The notes: a model not told the origin generated them from the letters alone. Counted from the stretch's first letter, positions 33,985 through 44,962 are shown. The stretch is DNA of 64,000 bases from Adiantum capillus-veneris (GCA_014529385.2 CM043959.1:54500253-54564252), one strand, 5' to 3'. Numbers and translations: made by a program.

Positions 33985-34210
33985 TCTGGAAACTCAAAGA
34001 GCACAACTCAATTGGTTGAGCCTTCATTATGTAACCCCAAGGTTGAGGGTTCAAAGCTCTCGGTCTACACTAGATGGATATGTCTTCAACTTCTCCATTG
34101 CGGAACTGTTTCCACAATATGGCCCCTTGTGGGTGTAATGTGTACATCGATATCCGATTGTACATTTGTAGAGTGTGTATCAAGTTTTGCCTATTGTCTT
34201 CCCTCGAATT
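33985..34210 (+). repeat. Candidate tRNA-derived SINE
   Basis: CAACTCAATTGGTTGAGCC resembles a tRNA A box (D-arm), and GAGGGTTCAAAGCTC about 40 bases downstream resembles a B box (GGTTCRANNCC). It is followed by ~150 bases without coding potential and an A-rich region at 34217. These are internal RNA polymerase III promoter features. No complete cloverleaf was found, so a functional tRNA is excluded. Confidence 0.5.
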
Positions 34211-34217
34211 GATGGTT

Positions 34218-34331
34218 AAAAAAACCAAGTTACTTCAAAATTAAAATGGCATGCCATTTACATTAAGAAAAAAAAAACCAAGTTACTTCAAAATTAAAAT
34301 GGCATGCCATTTACATTAAGAAAAAAAAAAC
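34218..34331. repeat. 53-bp tandem duplication with A-tracts
   Basis: Two copies of ACCAAGTTACTTCAAAATTA plus the following AAATGGCATGCCATTTACATT, at about 34224 and 34277, are each followed by an A run. This resembles a duplicated SINE tail. Each unit contains the palindrome AAATGGCATGCCATTT. Confidence 0.9.
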
Positions 34332-34377
34332 ATAAATTGTAAAAAGATACAAACATAAAATCAAAGCAAATAACTTG

Positions 34378-34507
<130 letters not shown>

Positions 34508-34606
34508 CAAACAAAGCGCAACTAATGAACGTATGAAAAAGAAGTAATCGTCTAAAAACTTAATCTCAGAAGAGATTGAATAAGATATTTGAAGAAATGT
34601 CCAAAG

Positions 34607-34770
34607 GAGCTAGCCTGGCAAAGGAGCTAGCGTGGTTGGTTGAGCACTTGATCGCATGACTCGGGTCATGCCTTCAACCCGAGTCATGCCTTCGAGTGCG
34701 ACCAAGTGACTCTAGTAGAGCTCACGAATGTCTGCTTCAACTCGCACGAAATTTGTGCGATTGGAACAAA
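34607..34770 (+). repeat. Possible tRNA-derived sequence (weak)
   Basis: GCTAGCGTGGTTGGTTGAGCA is A-box-like and TGCCTTCGAGTGCGACC further on is a poor B box. An 18-base near-palindromic duplication (ACTCGGGTCATGCCTTCAAC followed by CCGAGTCATGCCTTCGAG) lies between. No cloverleaf folds. Confidence 0.3.
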
Positions 34771-34839
34771 AACAAGTGATAAAATCATGAGGCCTGCCAA
34801 TGATAAGATTCACCTAAGAATGTGCAGTGGCCTCAGTTT

Positions 34840-35317
34840 ATGAAGATATTCATGTGGAAGGTTCTTTGGGGGGCCTTGCCGATAAGCATCGAGATTCAAG
34901 CGTGAGGTATCGGACCCGATAGATGTTCAAGGTGCAAATTGACTAGCGAAGACCTCGGCCACCTTTTCATGGAATGCCTATCTATTAGAGGCCTCGCAAG
35001 AAAGATGTGCAAATGGGTACAAAGGACGTGGAAGATAGGGTTTTTCAAGAGGGATTTGTGCTTGGGGGGTAAAATTTTTTGAAGTTCTTGCACTTCTTAT
35101 TTGTACTCAAATTGTTAGATATTGTTACTTCAATAATATGTGGAAGGCTAGGAACTGTCATGTCTTCGACAGCAACCTCTCCATGGCAAGCTTTTCAGAG
35201 ATTGTACAAGAAAACAAGGAGTTAATTTATGTAGTAAGTGAGGTGGTGACTAAAAGGCATAGCTTGGATGAGTGGCTTAGCGAAACCTTCGCCATCCGGT
35301 CGAGCCCTGCTTTGTAA
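34840..35317 (+). pseudogene. L1-type LINE 3' end (zinc-binding RT C-terminal domain)
   Basis: The frame reads MKIFMWKVLWGALPISIEIQ, a stop, then CSRCKLTSEDLGHLFMECLS. This is the zf-RVT pattern (F-W-x-x-x-x-G-x-L-P-T ... C-x-x-C ... E-x-x-x-H-L-F-x-x-C) found at the C-terminus of plant LINE ORF2. It continues with MWKARNCHVFDSNLSMASFS and ends at a TAA at 35315. The upstream RT core and endonuclease are absent, as usual for 5'-truncated LINEs. Confidence 0.82.
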
Positions 35318-35436
35318 AGGATTTAGTTGTCCGCAATAGTAAGCTACTAGGTGATTGTAACTAGGCTCGGTTGTAACCCTTTGTCCCTCAAGGCTTTACT
35401 GAGCTTGAGGATCCTTCGCACTATTTTGCACGGGGA

Positions 35437-35825
35437 TTTTCAAATGGGATCAATGGTGAGGGTAATTTGAGCCGTCGGATGTGTTTTTGTAAATTTGGGC
35501 CGATTTGTAAATTCGGGCAAATATGTAAATTCGGGCTAGTAGGCAAATTCAAGTCCGTACCTTGAGCCTCGAACCCACGACCTCCCCCATGCGGTGCATG
35601 TGCTCTAACCACCACGCTCGCATGCGTTCATTGAAGTATGTGGCATTCCAATGCACCATATGTAAATGCGGGCCGATTTGTGAATTTGGGATAGTTTTGT
35701 AAATTTCGAAGCGCGCAATCTTGTAAATTTGGGTCATGCAAATTTGTAAATGGATCGCCCGATCGCACGACCTACAATGCGTGCACCTCACCATTCTTAC
35801 CTCCACCCTTGATCCCATTTGAAGG
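35437..35825. mobile_element. Short terminal-inverted-repeat element (MITE-like), ~390 bp
   Basis: TTTTCAAATGGGATCAATGG at the left and CCTTGATCCCATTTGAAGG at the right are inverted repeats of ~28 bases with few mismatches. The interior has several GTAAATTCGGG/GTAAATTTGGG direct repeats and a tRNA-like core. It splits the LINE fragment at 34840-35317 from a LINE tail at about 35870-35927, suggesting insertion into a LINE. Confidence 0.6.
35548..35622 (-). repeat. tRNA-like sequence (A and B boxes) inside the TIR element
   Basis: On the minus strand, GCGTGGTGGTTAGAGCACATG is a good A box and GTGGGTTCGAGGCTC a good B box about 35 bases on. Acceptor and T-arm pairing are incomplete, so this is tRNA-derived sequence rather than a working tRNA gene. 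Confidence 0.55.
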
Positions 35826-35859
35826 TGCCTGTGCCATATAGTGCTGAGGAAGATGAGCT

Positions 35860-36558
35860 GTATATCTATTGGTGACTTTATAATACGATCGCTCACAATT
35901 GTGAGTTTTGCCCAAAAAAAAAAAGATTCACCAAAGAATGTTAAAGTACATATCGATGCTTGGGGTGCAAGTTGGCTAGTGAAGATCTGGCCCACCTCTT
36001 CATGGATTGCCCAACTATCAAAGGCCTCGCAGGGAAAATATGCAAGTGGGTCCAAACGGAAAATTGGCTTTTACAAGACTGATCTTTTCCTTGGAGGGAA
36101 GAATTCAGGTAGTCCTACCATCCTCATTAGCACTCAAGTCGTTAGGTACTTCTTCTTACATAATGTATGCCAGACAAGGAACCGTCGTGTGTTTGAAGGA
36201 GGTCTTGAAGTGGCAAGCTTCACAAAAAGTATACAAGAAAGCAAAGTGCTAATTTGGACGCTCAGGTGCAAGCAACACTCGGAGGATTGGTTTAGGACTA
36301 CTTGTGCCTTGTTGTCAGTAGAGGGTATGCCTAGGATGGGGGAAAATCTTGGCTATCGGTAACTAAGATCTCAGAAGAACATGATAATGGACCTTATGTA
36401 TCAAGGATAAGGGAGTGAGTTGGTTGGCCTGATAGCCGATGTACTTATGGTCCCTGGATGATGTCATGGCCCAACACGAGCATGACAAGACTTTGTAATT
36501 ATTTGGGTTGATTAATATAGTTCACTCACAATTGCGAGTTTTGCTAAAAAAAAAAGGG
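35860..36558 (+). pseudogene. Second L1-type LINE 3' end with A-rich tail
   Basis: LGCKLASEDLAHLFMDCPTI then KGLAGKICKWVQ (about 35957-36050), and in another frame STQVVRYFFLHNVCQTRNRR then VFEGGLEVASFTKSIQESK (to a TAA at 36360), parallel the copy at 34840-35317. A 3' UTR follows, ending CTCACAATTGCGAGTTTTGC plus an A run at 36546-36556. The same tail sequence plus A run also occurs at about 35892-35925, immediately upstream, so two LINE copies lie head to tail. Confidence 0.78.
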
Positions 36559-36749
36559 AAGAAGGTAGCAATCCTTTCACAAGCACAAACTATCAAACTC
36601 AACCAATCCGTTTGAGGCTTCTCTATAAAACACTAAAAACTAAAAACACTAAAAACTAAAAACATCTAGATGAATAGGTATCTTTTTTTTTTCCAAACTC
36701 ACAATTAGGTCTCCCAATCTAGGAAAAATAAAAGTTCTTTTAAAACATA

Positions 36750-36906
36750 TTGTAAAGTACACACTCTATTGCACACTCCGATCTCTTCCTTTATTCATCC
36801 GGCTCTAAGGGCCTTATACTACATGGCTGGTCCAGTATCAAGAAAGGGTGACACTTGGCATCTTGTGCCGTTACAACTGCTGCTTACTAGGCAGACTGGG
36901 ATGTCT
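36750..36906 (-). repeat. Truncated 3' LTR of a collapsed gypsy element
   Basis: It is a near-identical ~157-base copy of 37454-37612. Its element-proximal end is fused directly to gag sequence. Confidence 0.85.
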
Positions 36907-37320
36907 GGACTTGACCTGATCATGTTGCTGGACAAACCAGGTGGCGGCTACCCCATCCAAGAGTGTTCGCAATTCCAAGGCCTTGCGATCGTCATTCCAG
37001 TTATGGTAGCTTGCAACATTGTCAAAGTGATCAATCCATGTCAAGACATCCTCCGTTGGTAGCCCAGAAAAACTCTTGGGCCGTACCTTCGCATCTGTGC
37101 ACGTAGTGTTTGCGTGTTGATTAGTCAAGAAGCCTACCAAAGATTGGTTTGTGTGGTTGAGCTGTAGCAGCATGTTGGAGACCGCTGAGAACATGTGCTC
37201 TAGAGGAGCTTGTGCAGGGTCGTTTGTGAACTTGGGATGCATCGAGGCATCGTCATATTGTGGCGAGCTAGGGGCTGGTCTGGGTGAACTGACGCGGCTC
37301 ATGTTTGTGAACGCGTGCAA
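36871..37320 (-). pseudogene. Gypsy gag fragment between two LTRs
   Basis: The minus-strand frame reads FSAVSNMLLQLNHTNQSL, VRPKSFSGLPTEDVLTWIDH, FDNVASYHNWNDDRKALELR and TLLDGVAATWFVQQ. This is the start of a retrotransposon gag capsid domain. The frame then runs into LTR sequence near 36906. Everything from mid-gag to the first part of the 3' LTR has been deleted, including protease, RT and integrase. Confidence 0.85.
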
Positions 37321-37453
37321 GGAGTGGGTACTCTACTGTGCAATAAGGAGATTCGCTCTGTGTAGTGTTTGCAGAAGAACTGAGGGAAAGAAAAGTCTGG
37401 GCAAAGAAAAGGTTAAATTGGAGCGGGGGTTGAGTGCCTGCCAACTCCACCAA

Positions 37454-37650
37454 TGTAAAGTACACACTGTGTTGCACACTCTGATCTCTTCCTTTATTCA
37501 TCCGGCTCTAAGGGCCTTATACTACATGGCTGGTCCAGTATCAAGAAAGGGTGACACCTGGCATCTTGTGCCATTACAACTGCTGCTTACTAGGCAGACT
37601 GGGATGTCTGGGCTGGTATGCTGACTGGGCTTGACTACGCGTGCATGTCA
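37454..37650 (-). repeat. 5' LTR of the collapsed gypsy element (outer edge approximate)
   Basis: It shares ~157 bases with 36750-36906, including AAGTACACACTNTNTTGCACAC and CTAGGCAGACTGGGATGTCTGG. Between this LTR and gag on the minus strand lies TTGGTGGAGTTGGCAGGC (about 37453-37437), the expected primer-binding position. The matching tRNA is unclear. Confidence 0.75.
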
Positions 37651-37819
37651 CAATATTAAGTGCATAAGTAAAGGGTGAGTTTAGGAAACGAAAAGACAGA
37701 GGAAAGTGGAAAGTCAAAAGACATATGAAGGTGAAAAGTCAAAAAGATCTTTTTTGTTCATATAAAGAGTTGTTTCTCCTCCTTTATTGTCTCTTTAGCA
37801 TTTTCTTCTTTTTAAAGTA

Positions 37820-37864
<45 letters not shown>

Positions 37865-38035
37865 AATGTTGTATCCGTCCTTCAACTAACTTTGTTGCAA
37901 ATTTGCGAGCTTCGTCGTTGCCCATTGCTACGTGCTATAGACTAACGCATCGTTTTTGTTGTTGTTGAGGGAATATTTGAATTATGGATACATTTTAATT
38001 TTTTTGAAGCCATTAGGAATACTTTTTAACTATGA
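37650..38035 (+). repeat. 0.35-kb dispersed repeat, copy 2 (inverted relative to 27000-27385)
   Basis: Opposite orientation to copy 1, with the same block order: TTAAGTGCATAAGT, GGGTGAGTTTAGGAAA, TCATATAAAGAG (TATA-like), TTTATTGTCTCTTTAG, the CT run 37826-37862, TTGCCCATTGCTACGTGCTATAGAC, TTGTTGTTGTTGAGGGAATAT and GCCATTAGGAATAC. The TATA-like box followed by transcript-like sequence suggests a solo LTR. Confidence 0.85.
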
Positions 38036-38929
38036 GGGTAATGTATTAAAGCCAAAAACATACATAATAAGCCATGCTCAGCCGAGCCATGGCATCAACC
38101 ATCACACTGAGATATAGAAAGACTAACAACTACACATGAGAACTAGCCCGAATAGGGGGCCATCCCCGACCAAGGAGGACATCGACTGACCATACAAAGC
38201 ACACATACCATAGCATGCCGAGAGGACGACGTTGTTGGGAGCCACCATGATGGTGCTATTGCCACCAACAACCGCATCTCCATAGAGAGTCTTCACATAA
38301 CGCCGAAAGGATCAAGTAGACACCTAGCCGAAACCAGTACAAAAAAGAATCTTCATGTGCTGATCTAAAAGCAAAAGCCAACCCATGCAAGACGAACCGT
38401 ACCATTGCATAACGATCATCACATCCTCCGGGCTGCCACTAAAACGATGGGCAGCTCACACCTACCCACCGCTTAACCCGCATCCATCAAGAGAGAAAAG
38501 AACCAGACCACTACCAACAACATATCCTCCCACATGCAAACTCCAAGTAGAGACTCGAACACATCACCCTGACGAGCCACTACACAAATAGATTCTCCTA
38601 CACGTGACCTCCCAACAGAACCTTGAAAGCTCCCGTTGGCAAGCTACTTCGCTTCTGGACGGAGCAAGGATGTCGCCAACCCCAAGACCAAAAAAAGGGT
38701 CTATTATTGAAGAGACATCTTAAGGTTGTAGGAAATACAAAACTTGCTATGTTTCTACCATATGGAGTTGAATCATAGGAGAAAATGGATGACGGAGTTT
38801 ACCTACTTGCGACATAAGCAATGGTAGTTGTTTGACATCCTGCTCGCTCCTCTTCCTTAACATATGCCTCCTTACTCCCCCCCCCCCCCCCCCCGCCCAA
38901 TGCCCCCTTTCCTCTGCACTCACATTGTG

Positions 38930-38967
<38 letters not shown>

Positions 38968-39340
38968 AAAACATCCAAATCTATTTCATTTAGTGAAGGT
39001 AATCTAAAGAAACAAAAATACAGTAGGCAAAATCTTTGTGATAACCCATCTCTAACAGTGATCCACATTGTATCGAGAGGCTCAACCTCACCACGAAGGT
39101 GATCACCAAACCACTACTACACTCTCATCAATTGAACCACAACAACCTCACAATCTAGATTTCAATATCATAGCTTTGGATGAAGTTATTCCTTGGCTCC
39201 TTGATTACATACTCCTCAATGGTGTTATCTAATGACATCAAGTCATATACAATGGTCATCATTATTTTCAATTTCTTGATGCCATAACCACTAACCACAA
39301 GCTTGGAAGCACCTCCTTGTTTATAAGTGACACGGGCAGC
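38036..39340. other. Intergenic sequence, no gene recognised; short C and CT runs
   Basis: C run at 38877-38894 (one G interruption after it) and a CT run at 38934-38961. The composition at 38100-38700 is C/A-rich and unlike its surroundings, possibly a decayed LINE on the minus strand, but I could not find a diagnostic motif. Confidence 0.4.
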
Positions 39341-39350
39341 TTGTTAAGGA

Positions 39351-39863
39351 ATGAATGGTAGGGACGTGATCTTTAGAGGGAATAGGATCAAGGACATTGA
39401 ATCACCGCACCAAGGGGGGCAATATTTTTATAGTTCTTATGGTGAACTATTTCCAAGAGCGCACGCTAGGGAAGATGGTTGGGGTGTTTACTTTAGAAGG
39501 GGAGGGTTAGAAGATGGAACGAGATCAGGGATGTTGAATCGCCACGCAAAGGGAGGAAAAGACTTTTATAGTTCAGATGGCAATCTATTTCTGAGAGCGT
39601 GTGCTAGGAGAGATGGTTTGGGTGTTTTCTTCGGAAGAGGAAGGTCGGAGTGTCGACTCTCACCATTGCATAGTAGAACAACAACCTTTTTGTTTCAATC
39701 ACAAGTGCCGCATGGCATCGTTCTTCACCATCGATCCCTCTATCAATGCGTATCACATATAGGGTTTCCAAAGTTGTTTTGTTTCTCAATCACAGGTGCG
39801 ATGTGGCATCATTCTCGATTGTTGATCCATGCATATGTGCGTGTCATATATATGGGTGGGTAG
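39351..39863 (+). CDS. Hypothetical 170-residue ORF with internal repeats (may not be a gene)
   Basis: The frame is open for 170 codons. Residues ~7-50 and ~51-96 are two copies of a ~44-residue unit: YFYSSYGELFPRAHAREDGW matches DFYSSDGNLFLRACARRDGL, followed by GVYFRRGG and GVFFGRGR. The C-terminal part is encoded by another imperfect ~93-base DNA duplication (39690-39760 against 39783-39855). The reading frame survives both duplications, but no known domain is recognisable, and tandem DNA duplication alone could give this pattern. No promoter or intron evidence was seen. Confidence 0.25.
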   Translation: MNGRDVIFRGNRIKDIESPHQGGQYFYSSYGELFPRAHAREDGWGVYFRRGGLEDGTRSGMLNRHAKGGKDFYSSDGNLFLRACARRDGLGVFFGRGRSECRLSPLHSRTTTFLFQSQVPHGIVLHHRSLYQCVSHIGFPKLFCFSITGAMWHHSRLLIHAYVRVIYMGG

Positions 39864-40918
39864 ACTATTTGACCAAGTTTCCAAAGTCGTGGCCAACTGC
39901 AAAAGCAAGCATTCAAACACAATTGATAAGGCTTGACCCCTAATGGATAGGGGGAAATCCATGGGATTTAACATTTGGCTTCAGACCATTTGATGGGAAT
40001 CGAAGATAGCTTTATGAATATCATCTAGTGTGACACCAAGTAGCTGTCTATACTTCCAAAAAGGAGGCAACTACCCGCCCAGGTGCCGTCCAATGCTTCA
40101 ACATGGTAGTTTCATCATCCCACAGCTTCACATCCATAAGGACCAAAGTTCCCGGTCTCTTTCTTCTTGGTTGATGCGGCCTTTTGTGCTTCCCGCTCTA
40201 CAGTTGCTTTCTTCTCCTTCTTATCATCATCATCATCATCTTCTCCCTCAACAACAAGAGGCATCACAGGGGTGAGGGAACGTCTACAACCAACTCTCTT
40301 GTTTGCATAGAAGGAGCTTGACACGAGTAGGAGAGCCTAGAAAAGTTTTTGCAGAAGAGCTGAAACATTGTTGTGCCAATGAAGATGCGGTTGCAAAAGC
40401 TTGGGCCTTAGCGAGGCAACCTTTGCAAGTTTACAACAAGGTGAAGTGAAGCAAATCCGAGATGATCTCATCAAATTTTTTTCCCATGAGCTGTGCTTAC
40501 CCAAAAAAAAGAAGGCGTTTGATTTGACAAGGCAAAGTGAAATGACATCATCCTTGATCACAAAAAAATTAGCTTCTACTAGAAGAATACCCATCGACGA
40601 CGAACTCTTGCAGATGAGAAGGAGAGCTGAGATTAGGAGGCTCCATGGGCGCCATTGAAGCTTCTCTCTTGCCTTGCTGTAGCTCTCTCTCTCTCTCTCA
40701 CGATAGTTTCCCATGACATTAAAATACCCTTCTTCACGTGTGTGTGTGTGTGTGCACGCGTGCTAAGAAAAGGAGGAATATGGTATAGCCTTTCTATTAC
40801 CCAAATGTGGTAGATTGGTTCTTCCATTTCCCTCTTGAATAACAGGTCTTGAGTTCAACTCTCCTCGTCAAATAGATGTTTAAGGTCTCTTGGGATAGTT
40901 ATCCACGACGTTAAAATA
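39864..40918. other. Intergenic sequence with lysine/acidic-rich chance frames, no gene recognised
   Basis: TCATCATCATC (40224-40240), CT and GT short repeats. An 85-codon + frame at 40401-40658 (FASLQQGEVKQIRDDLIKFF) and a 69-codon minus frame at 40115-40324 look mildly protein-like but match nothing I know. They could be remnants of a LINE or gypsy gag. Confidence 0.35.
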
Positions 40919-40955
40919 CTCTTCTTCTTCTTCTTCTTCTTCTTCTTCTTCTTCT

Positions 40956-41034
<79 letters not shown>
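40919..41034. repeat. Compound microsatellite CTT-CT-CA
   Basis: (CTT)12 passes into (CT)~21, then after GCT into (CA)~16. Confidence 0.97.
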
Positions 41035-41036
<2 letters not shown>

Positions 41037-43177
41037 CGTCACAACATCTGACCATGATAGCTAGTTCTAGTTACCATAACTCAACCTATTGGTAATGCTA
41101 CCCAAACTATGTATGTAGCTGATACTTTACCCAACACACTTCTGGCAGTTGACTAATCCTTTGACATTATTGCTGCATGATTACAAGTAGCCTACTCTTA
41201 GAATAAGGTTCTCCACCTTGAGTTTGAAATTACTAAATTGAGATTTGAATGTTGTTGCTGGCTTACTATGCTGTCTTGGTTAGCATGGTTTAATGAGTAC
41301 CTCTAATTGCTCCTCATGGCATAAACCGATACGAGGTTTTCATATATCGACTTGGTTGTACTAGATTAAAAAAGGGGGAAAGAGAGAGTAAGATGACATT
41401 GGAATTGTACTTGGCTTTCCCCTGGCATTTTGGAGATTATTTTGGGAATACTTCTGCTCACAGGTTCTATATTGTACTCAAAATCTCAATTTTTGGATAA
41501 TCTCTTGCTCTATTGGGTGATTATGACATATTTTTTCTTGCCTTAAAATATTGAAAAATATATTTTTTGTCCCTATTAATTGCTGAATGCAAAGAAAAAA
41601 TTAAAGTTTCCCATTGACATTGCTTTAAATCTGAGATTTTGCTTGCCTCATGAATAAAGATACCTAGCCCATGCTGATGCTGACACATGCCTAGTACTGG
41701 TCTAAAAATCCTACATTCTTGCTCTTTGAATTTGTTATATGCCTATAATTAGACTGATGAGATTGGTTCCTAATATTGGTCTTTTATAGTTGAACTCTGG
41801 CCCTATTTTGTGTTAGAGGCCTTTTTAAGGAAAGTTGTTAACTAATCTAAGCTTGGACACAAAACAAGAAGCATTTTTTCTGAGTTTTTGCTGGTCTTTT
41901 GACTAGAAAATGCTTATAACTGGTTTTGCTGGTCTTTTGACTAGAAAATGCTTATAACTGGTTTTGCTGGTCTCCATTCAGCTCACTTTACTTGAGAAAT
42001 TATTCTATGCAATCTCTGTAGTAGTTACCTATCATGAAAACTTATTGAAAGTTGGTTTTTTGCATAACATGCTACCTGTGATGGGTATGGTGTTGTAACA
42101 TGGGGAAGCCTGGTGGCCTTGACTTGCTAACTGTGATTGGATATCTGTGCTTTAATAGCAAGTGTCTTCTGCTAGCTATGTCTAGTTAGGAGATCTGGTC
42201 TACAACACATTTTTCTGGCTTTTTTTATAAAAAAAGCATGGTCTTTGGATATGGCTAGTCATTTCTCTCGACTTGATCCTACTCTCATACAATGGCTATA
42301 TCCAGGAATGGTTTGAGGTGGCCTACTTTATGGCTAGCTCTGGCTCTGGCTCTTGCTAATACTTCTCTGACCTTGGCTATTACTTCTCTGGGCTGATAGT
42401 TCATCTATCATTCAAAAGGAGATCCTTTATGGTATCTGGTGTAATGATGGTGAGTGTGCATACCTGTGGCAAAAGCAGCTCTACAATTACGAGCTATTAT
42501 GGTGTCATTTGATCAAGTTACAAATGGCGAAAGGCAAAGGATTGACATTTATCAAGCGAGGTGAAGAAAGCTTAATAGGAAATACATGCGTAAAGAACAG
42601 ACGAAATTACGCTTGCTATTGAAGGTGTCTCGAATCACTCAAATCCCCTTGGTTCCTAATCCAACGTTACCTACACTTAGTGATAGGTAGCTAGGATTAG
42701 AATCTTGTTCTTTTAATCCCGGTCTCTGAATGTGACTAGTCATTTTTTTGGAGTAGACTCTACTCTCATAAACTGGCTATTTATGGGAATGGTTTGAGGT
42801 GGCCTGCTTTCTGGCTGATACTTCTCTGGCTCTGGTTGGTACTTCTCTGGGCTGATAGTTCAGCTATTACTTTAATTTCAAAGGGATTCTTTATGGAATG
42901 TGGTGTAGTGTTGATGAATGTGCATAACCTGTTGTAGACTATTGGATGACTCAGTGACTTCTGGTTCTTAATATCTGGCCTAAAATTTGGTCAAGTGATA
43001 ATCCTAGTTGATTCTGGCTTTGAAGGGCTCGACCTTGGAGCATATTTTAAGATGAAGTTAAAAAACATAGCATTGCATGCAATATTTTTCCATATTTTTT
43101 TAAAGCTAAGGAAGTACATAGGATGATATGGATTAGTCGACATTTTTCACAGTAAAAGGTTATTATAAAGAAGGTTA
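41035..43177. other. Non-coding region upstream of the unusual RT element, with local duplications
   Basis: No gene. A 38-bp unit (GCTGGTCTTTTGACTAGAAA...) is repeated at 41890 and 41928, with a partial third at 41966. A ~210-bp unit occurs twice imperfectly (about 42245-42470 and 42722-42930), sharing ACTCTCATA...TGGCTAT, GGAATGGTTTGAGGTGGCCT, TACTTCTCTGGGCTGATAGTTCA and GTGCATA(A)CCTG. Base composition resembles the repeats that follow, so this may belong to the same element family. Confidence 0.5.
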
Positions 43178-44535
43178 TTAATCTTTTTGTTTCTTAAAAC
43201 TATACTATCCCCGATTGCTGTTAGCTTTGCTATATATTTTCACTTTTACTATGGCTTAAATTTTTTGCCCAACTACACTAGGTTTGTATCCACCATGGGA
43301 TGGAACCCCTGGGGGTCTTTTAGGTGGCAGCTATTAAACGTGGCGTAAATTCTACTCTACAACTGTGCCTCACTTACCATGCCATACTAATGGGCATGGG
43401 CTACTCTGCTCTACAGAGCCGGACCTCATGAGAACCCATGCGGTAACATTGTTTTTGAGAAAACCTGCTGTATGACGACAAGTTGGCGCATGATGATTCT
43501 TGCTAGAGAAACTCAGCCAATAAAGCTCTACAATTGCTTGTATACGTTGTTCTAATGGGGTGTTACATCACACCTTTGTGGCATTCACAAGTTTGGGTAT
43601 AGTTTATGAAAAAAGCCCCAAAGGGCGGCTGTTCTTTTTGCTTCATGGTTCGACCTTCGTTCTGGCTGAATACCGCGTTTATACTAGGGGGTTGCCACTT
43701 GATATGATAATTAGTAAGGCAAATTTTTTTTGAAACTAAGAGGAGCGTATTGAATATTTTTCCTTTTTTGGCTTACAAGCTTAGGGAGGTTTGGTTCCAT
43801 AAAACCTAAATGAGCATATACTATTCAAAGTCTGTCCTAATAACAGAAACAAGTTTGATACTCCTAAAGTATTTATGGAAATTTTTAAGATATTTAAAGA
43901 TTTTTTGTCACTTTATGGCTTCATGAACTCAAAAAAAAAGAGGAAGTGGAGCTTAACTAATCCAACAAAGTAAAACTCAAAAGACTGATGAGTTGTTATA
44001 GGGGATAAGACAGTTAGATTAGAAGGGGTAGTGGCCTTCTGATAAGAATAATTTGTATGCTATTATGATGATGAGGATATTGAGAAGTATAATCCTTGGG
44101 ATGATAAAATGGTTTTACATAAAATTTGGAACACATGAGTACTTTGGACAGTGCTTTTCAAGTTAAAAAAGTTGTAAGATGGACATGAGTAACAATTGGT
44201 ATAGTCCATTGATACCTGTAAAACACATCCAAGGCTAACGTATTTGTTGTCTTGTTTGGATCGATGCAGGTAAGGAATCTATCTTATCTTGGAAGTTTTT
44301 TTGGCTTAAAGCAATTGTCTACACATGATTACACTTACACCTACTGCTGGGAAGTACTCTTGATACCTGCATATTGGGATGAGGCTTCATTCTTATAATC
44401 ATTGTACAAAGATAATTCTAAGGCTAGGTTGTTTTTGTACTTATCATTACTCTTTCTCTGAAGGCAGCTGTCTTTTGAATGTTAAAGTTCAATTATGTCT
44501 TATTATTTATGTAAAAACAGCTACGCACACATCTT
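43178..44535 (+). repeat. Upstream long direct repeat of the unusual RT element (pseudo-LTR-like)
   Basis: It aligns along its length with 54426-56972: CCAACTACACTAGGTTTGTA/CCAGCTACACTAGGTTTGTA, CCACCATGGGATGGAACCCC, GAGAACCCATGCGGTAACAT, TAGGGGGTTGCCACTTGATA, TTGAGAAGTATAATCCTTGG, ACACATCCAAGGCTAACGTA and CTACACATGATTACACTTAC. Relative to the downstream copy it lacks 854 bases between 43429 and 43430 and one unit of a 331-base tandem duplication. No known coding domain lies inside. Confidence 0.9.
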
Positions 44536-44788
44536 ATATGTAAGGTTTTTTCTATTTTTTTTGGATAAACTGGGATGTTGGCTTTAGAAACTAGTTTTGA
44601 ATCTTAGTTCTAAGATGGACCCACAATTTATAATCCCTTGATTGGTTGGTTGGTGGTAGGCGGTCCCTCATAGACTAATTTTTTGGTTACCTGCTCATGG
44701 CTATTATAGTCTCTAACTTGGCCGGTTTAAGGTTTGCAGGCCCAATCCACAAGACTAATTATATTTATGTTTATATATTTCCATTTAG

Positions 44789-44962
44789 GATCACAAACAC
44801 TTTAGAATGACAGCTCGCATGAGAGTAGAATACAACCCAGAGAATCATACAAGGATTTTAGAGCAGATTAAGTTTTACCTAAAAGATGGTACTCCAAAAA
44901 ATGCCTTAATAGTTAGAACGCGACCTTTCTTGGCAAGAAAGGCCAAATGTTGTGTTACTTAC
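44789..44962 (+). pseudogene. Candidate first visible exon of the RT element's protein
   Basis: A pyrimidine-rich TTTATATATTTCCATTTAG acceptor at about 44770-44788 is followed by an open frame. It contains RMRVEYNPENHTRILEQIKF then YLKDGTPKNALIVRTRPFLA and a run of basic/Cys residues, ending at a TAG at 44960. Its composition is protein-like compared with the flanks. I do not recognise the family. Assignment as an exon of the same element is inferred from position only. Confidence 0.35.

Noticed and set aside
35548-35622. Functional tRNA gene
   Set aside because: A and B boxes are present but the acceptor and anticodon arms do not pair into a cloverleaf; the same applies at 33985 and 34607.
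43980-44020. CTGATGAG in both long repeats (also 56440) as a hammerhead ribozyme core
   Set aside because: Penelope-like elements can carry hammerhead ribozymes, so I looked. No GAAA segment or pairing stems follow at the needed spacing. A structure-aware motif scan would be decisive.
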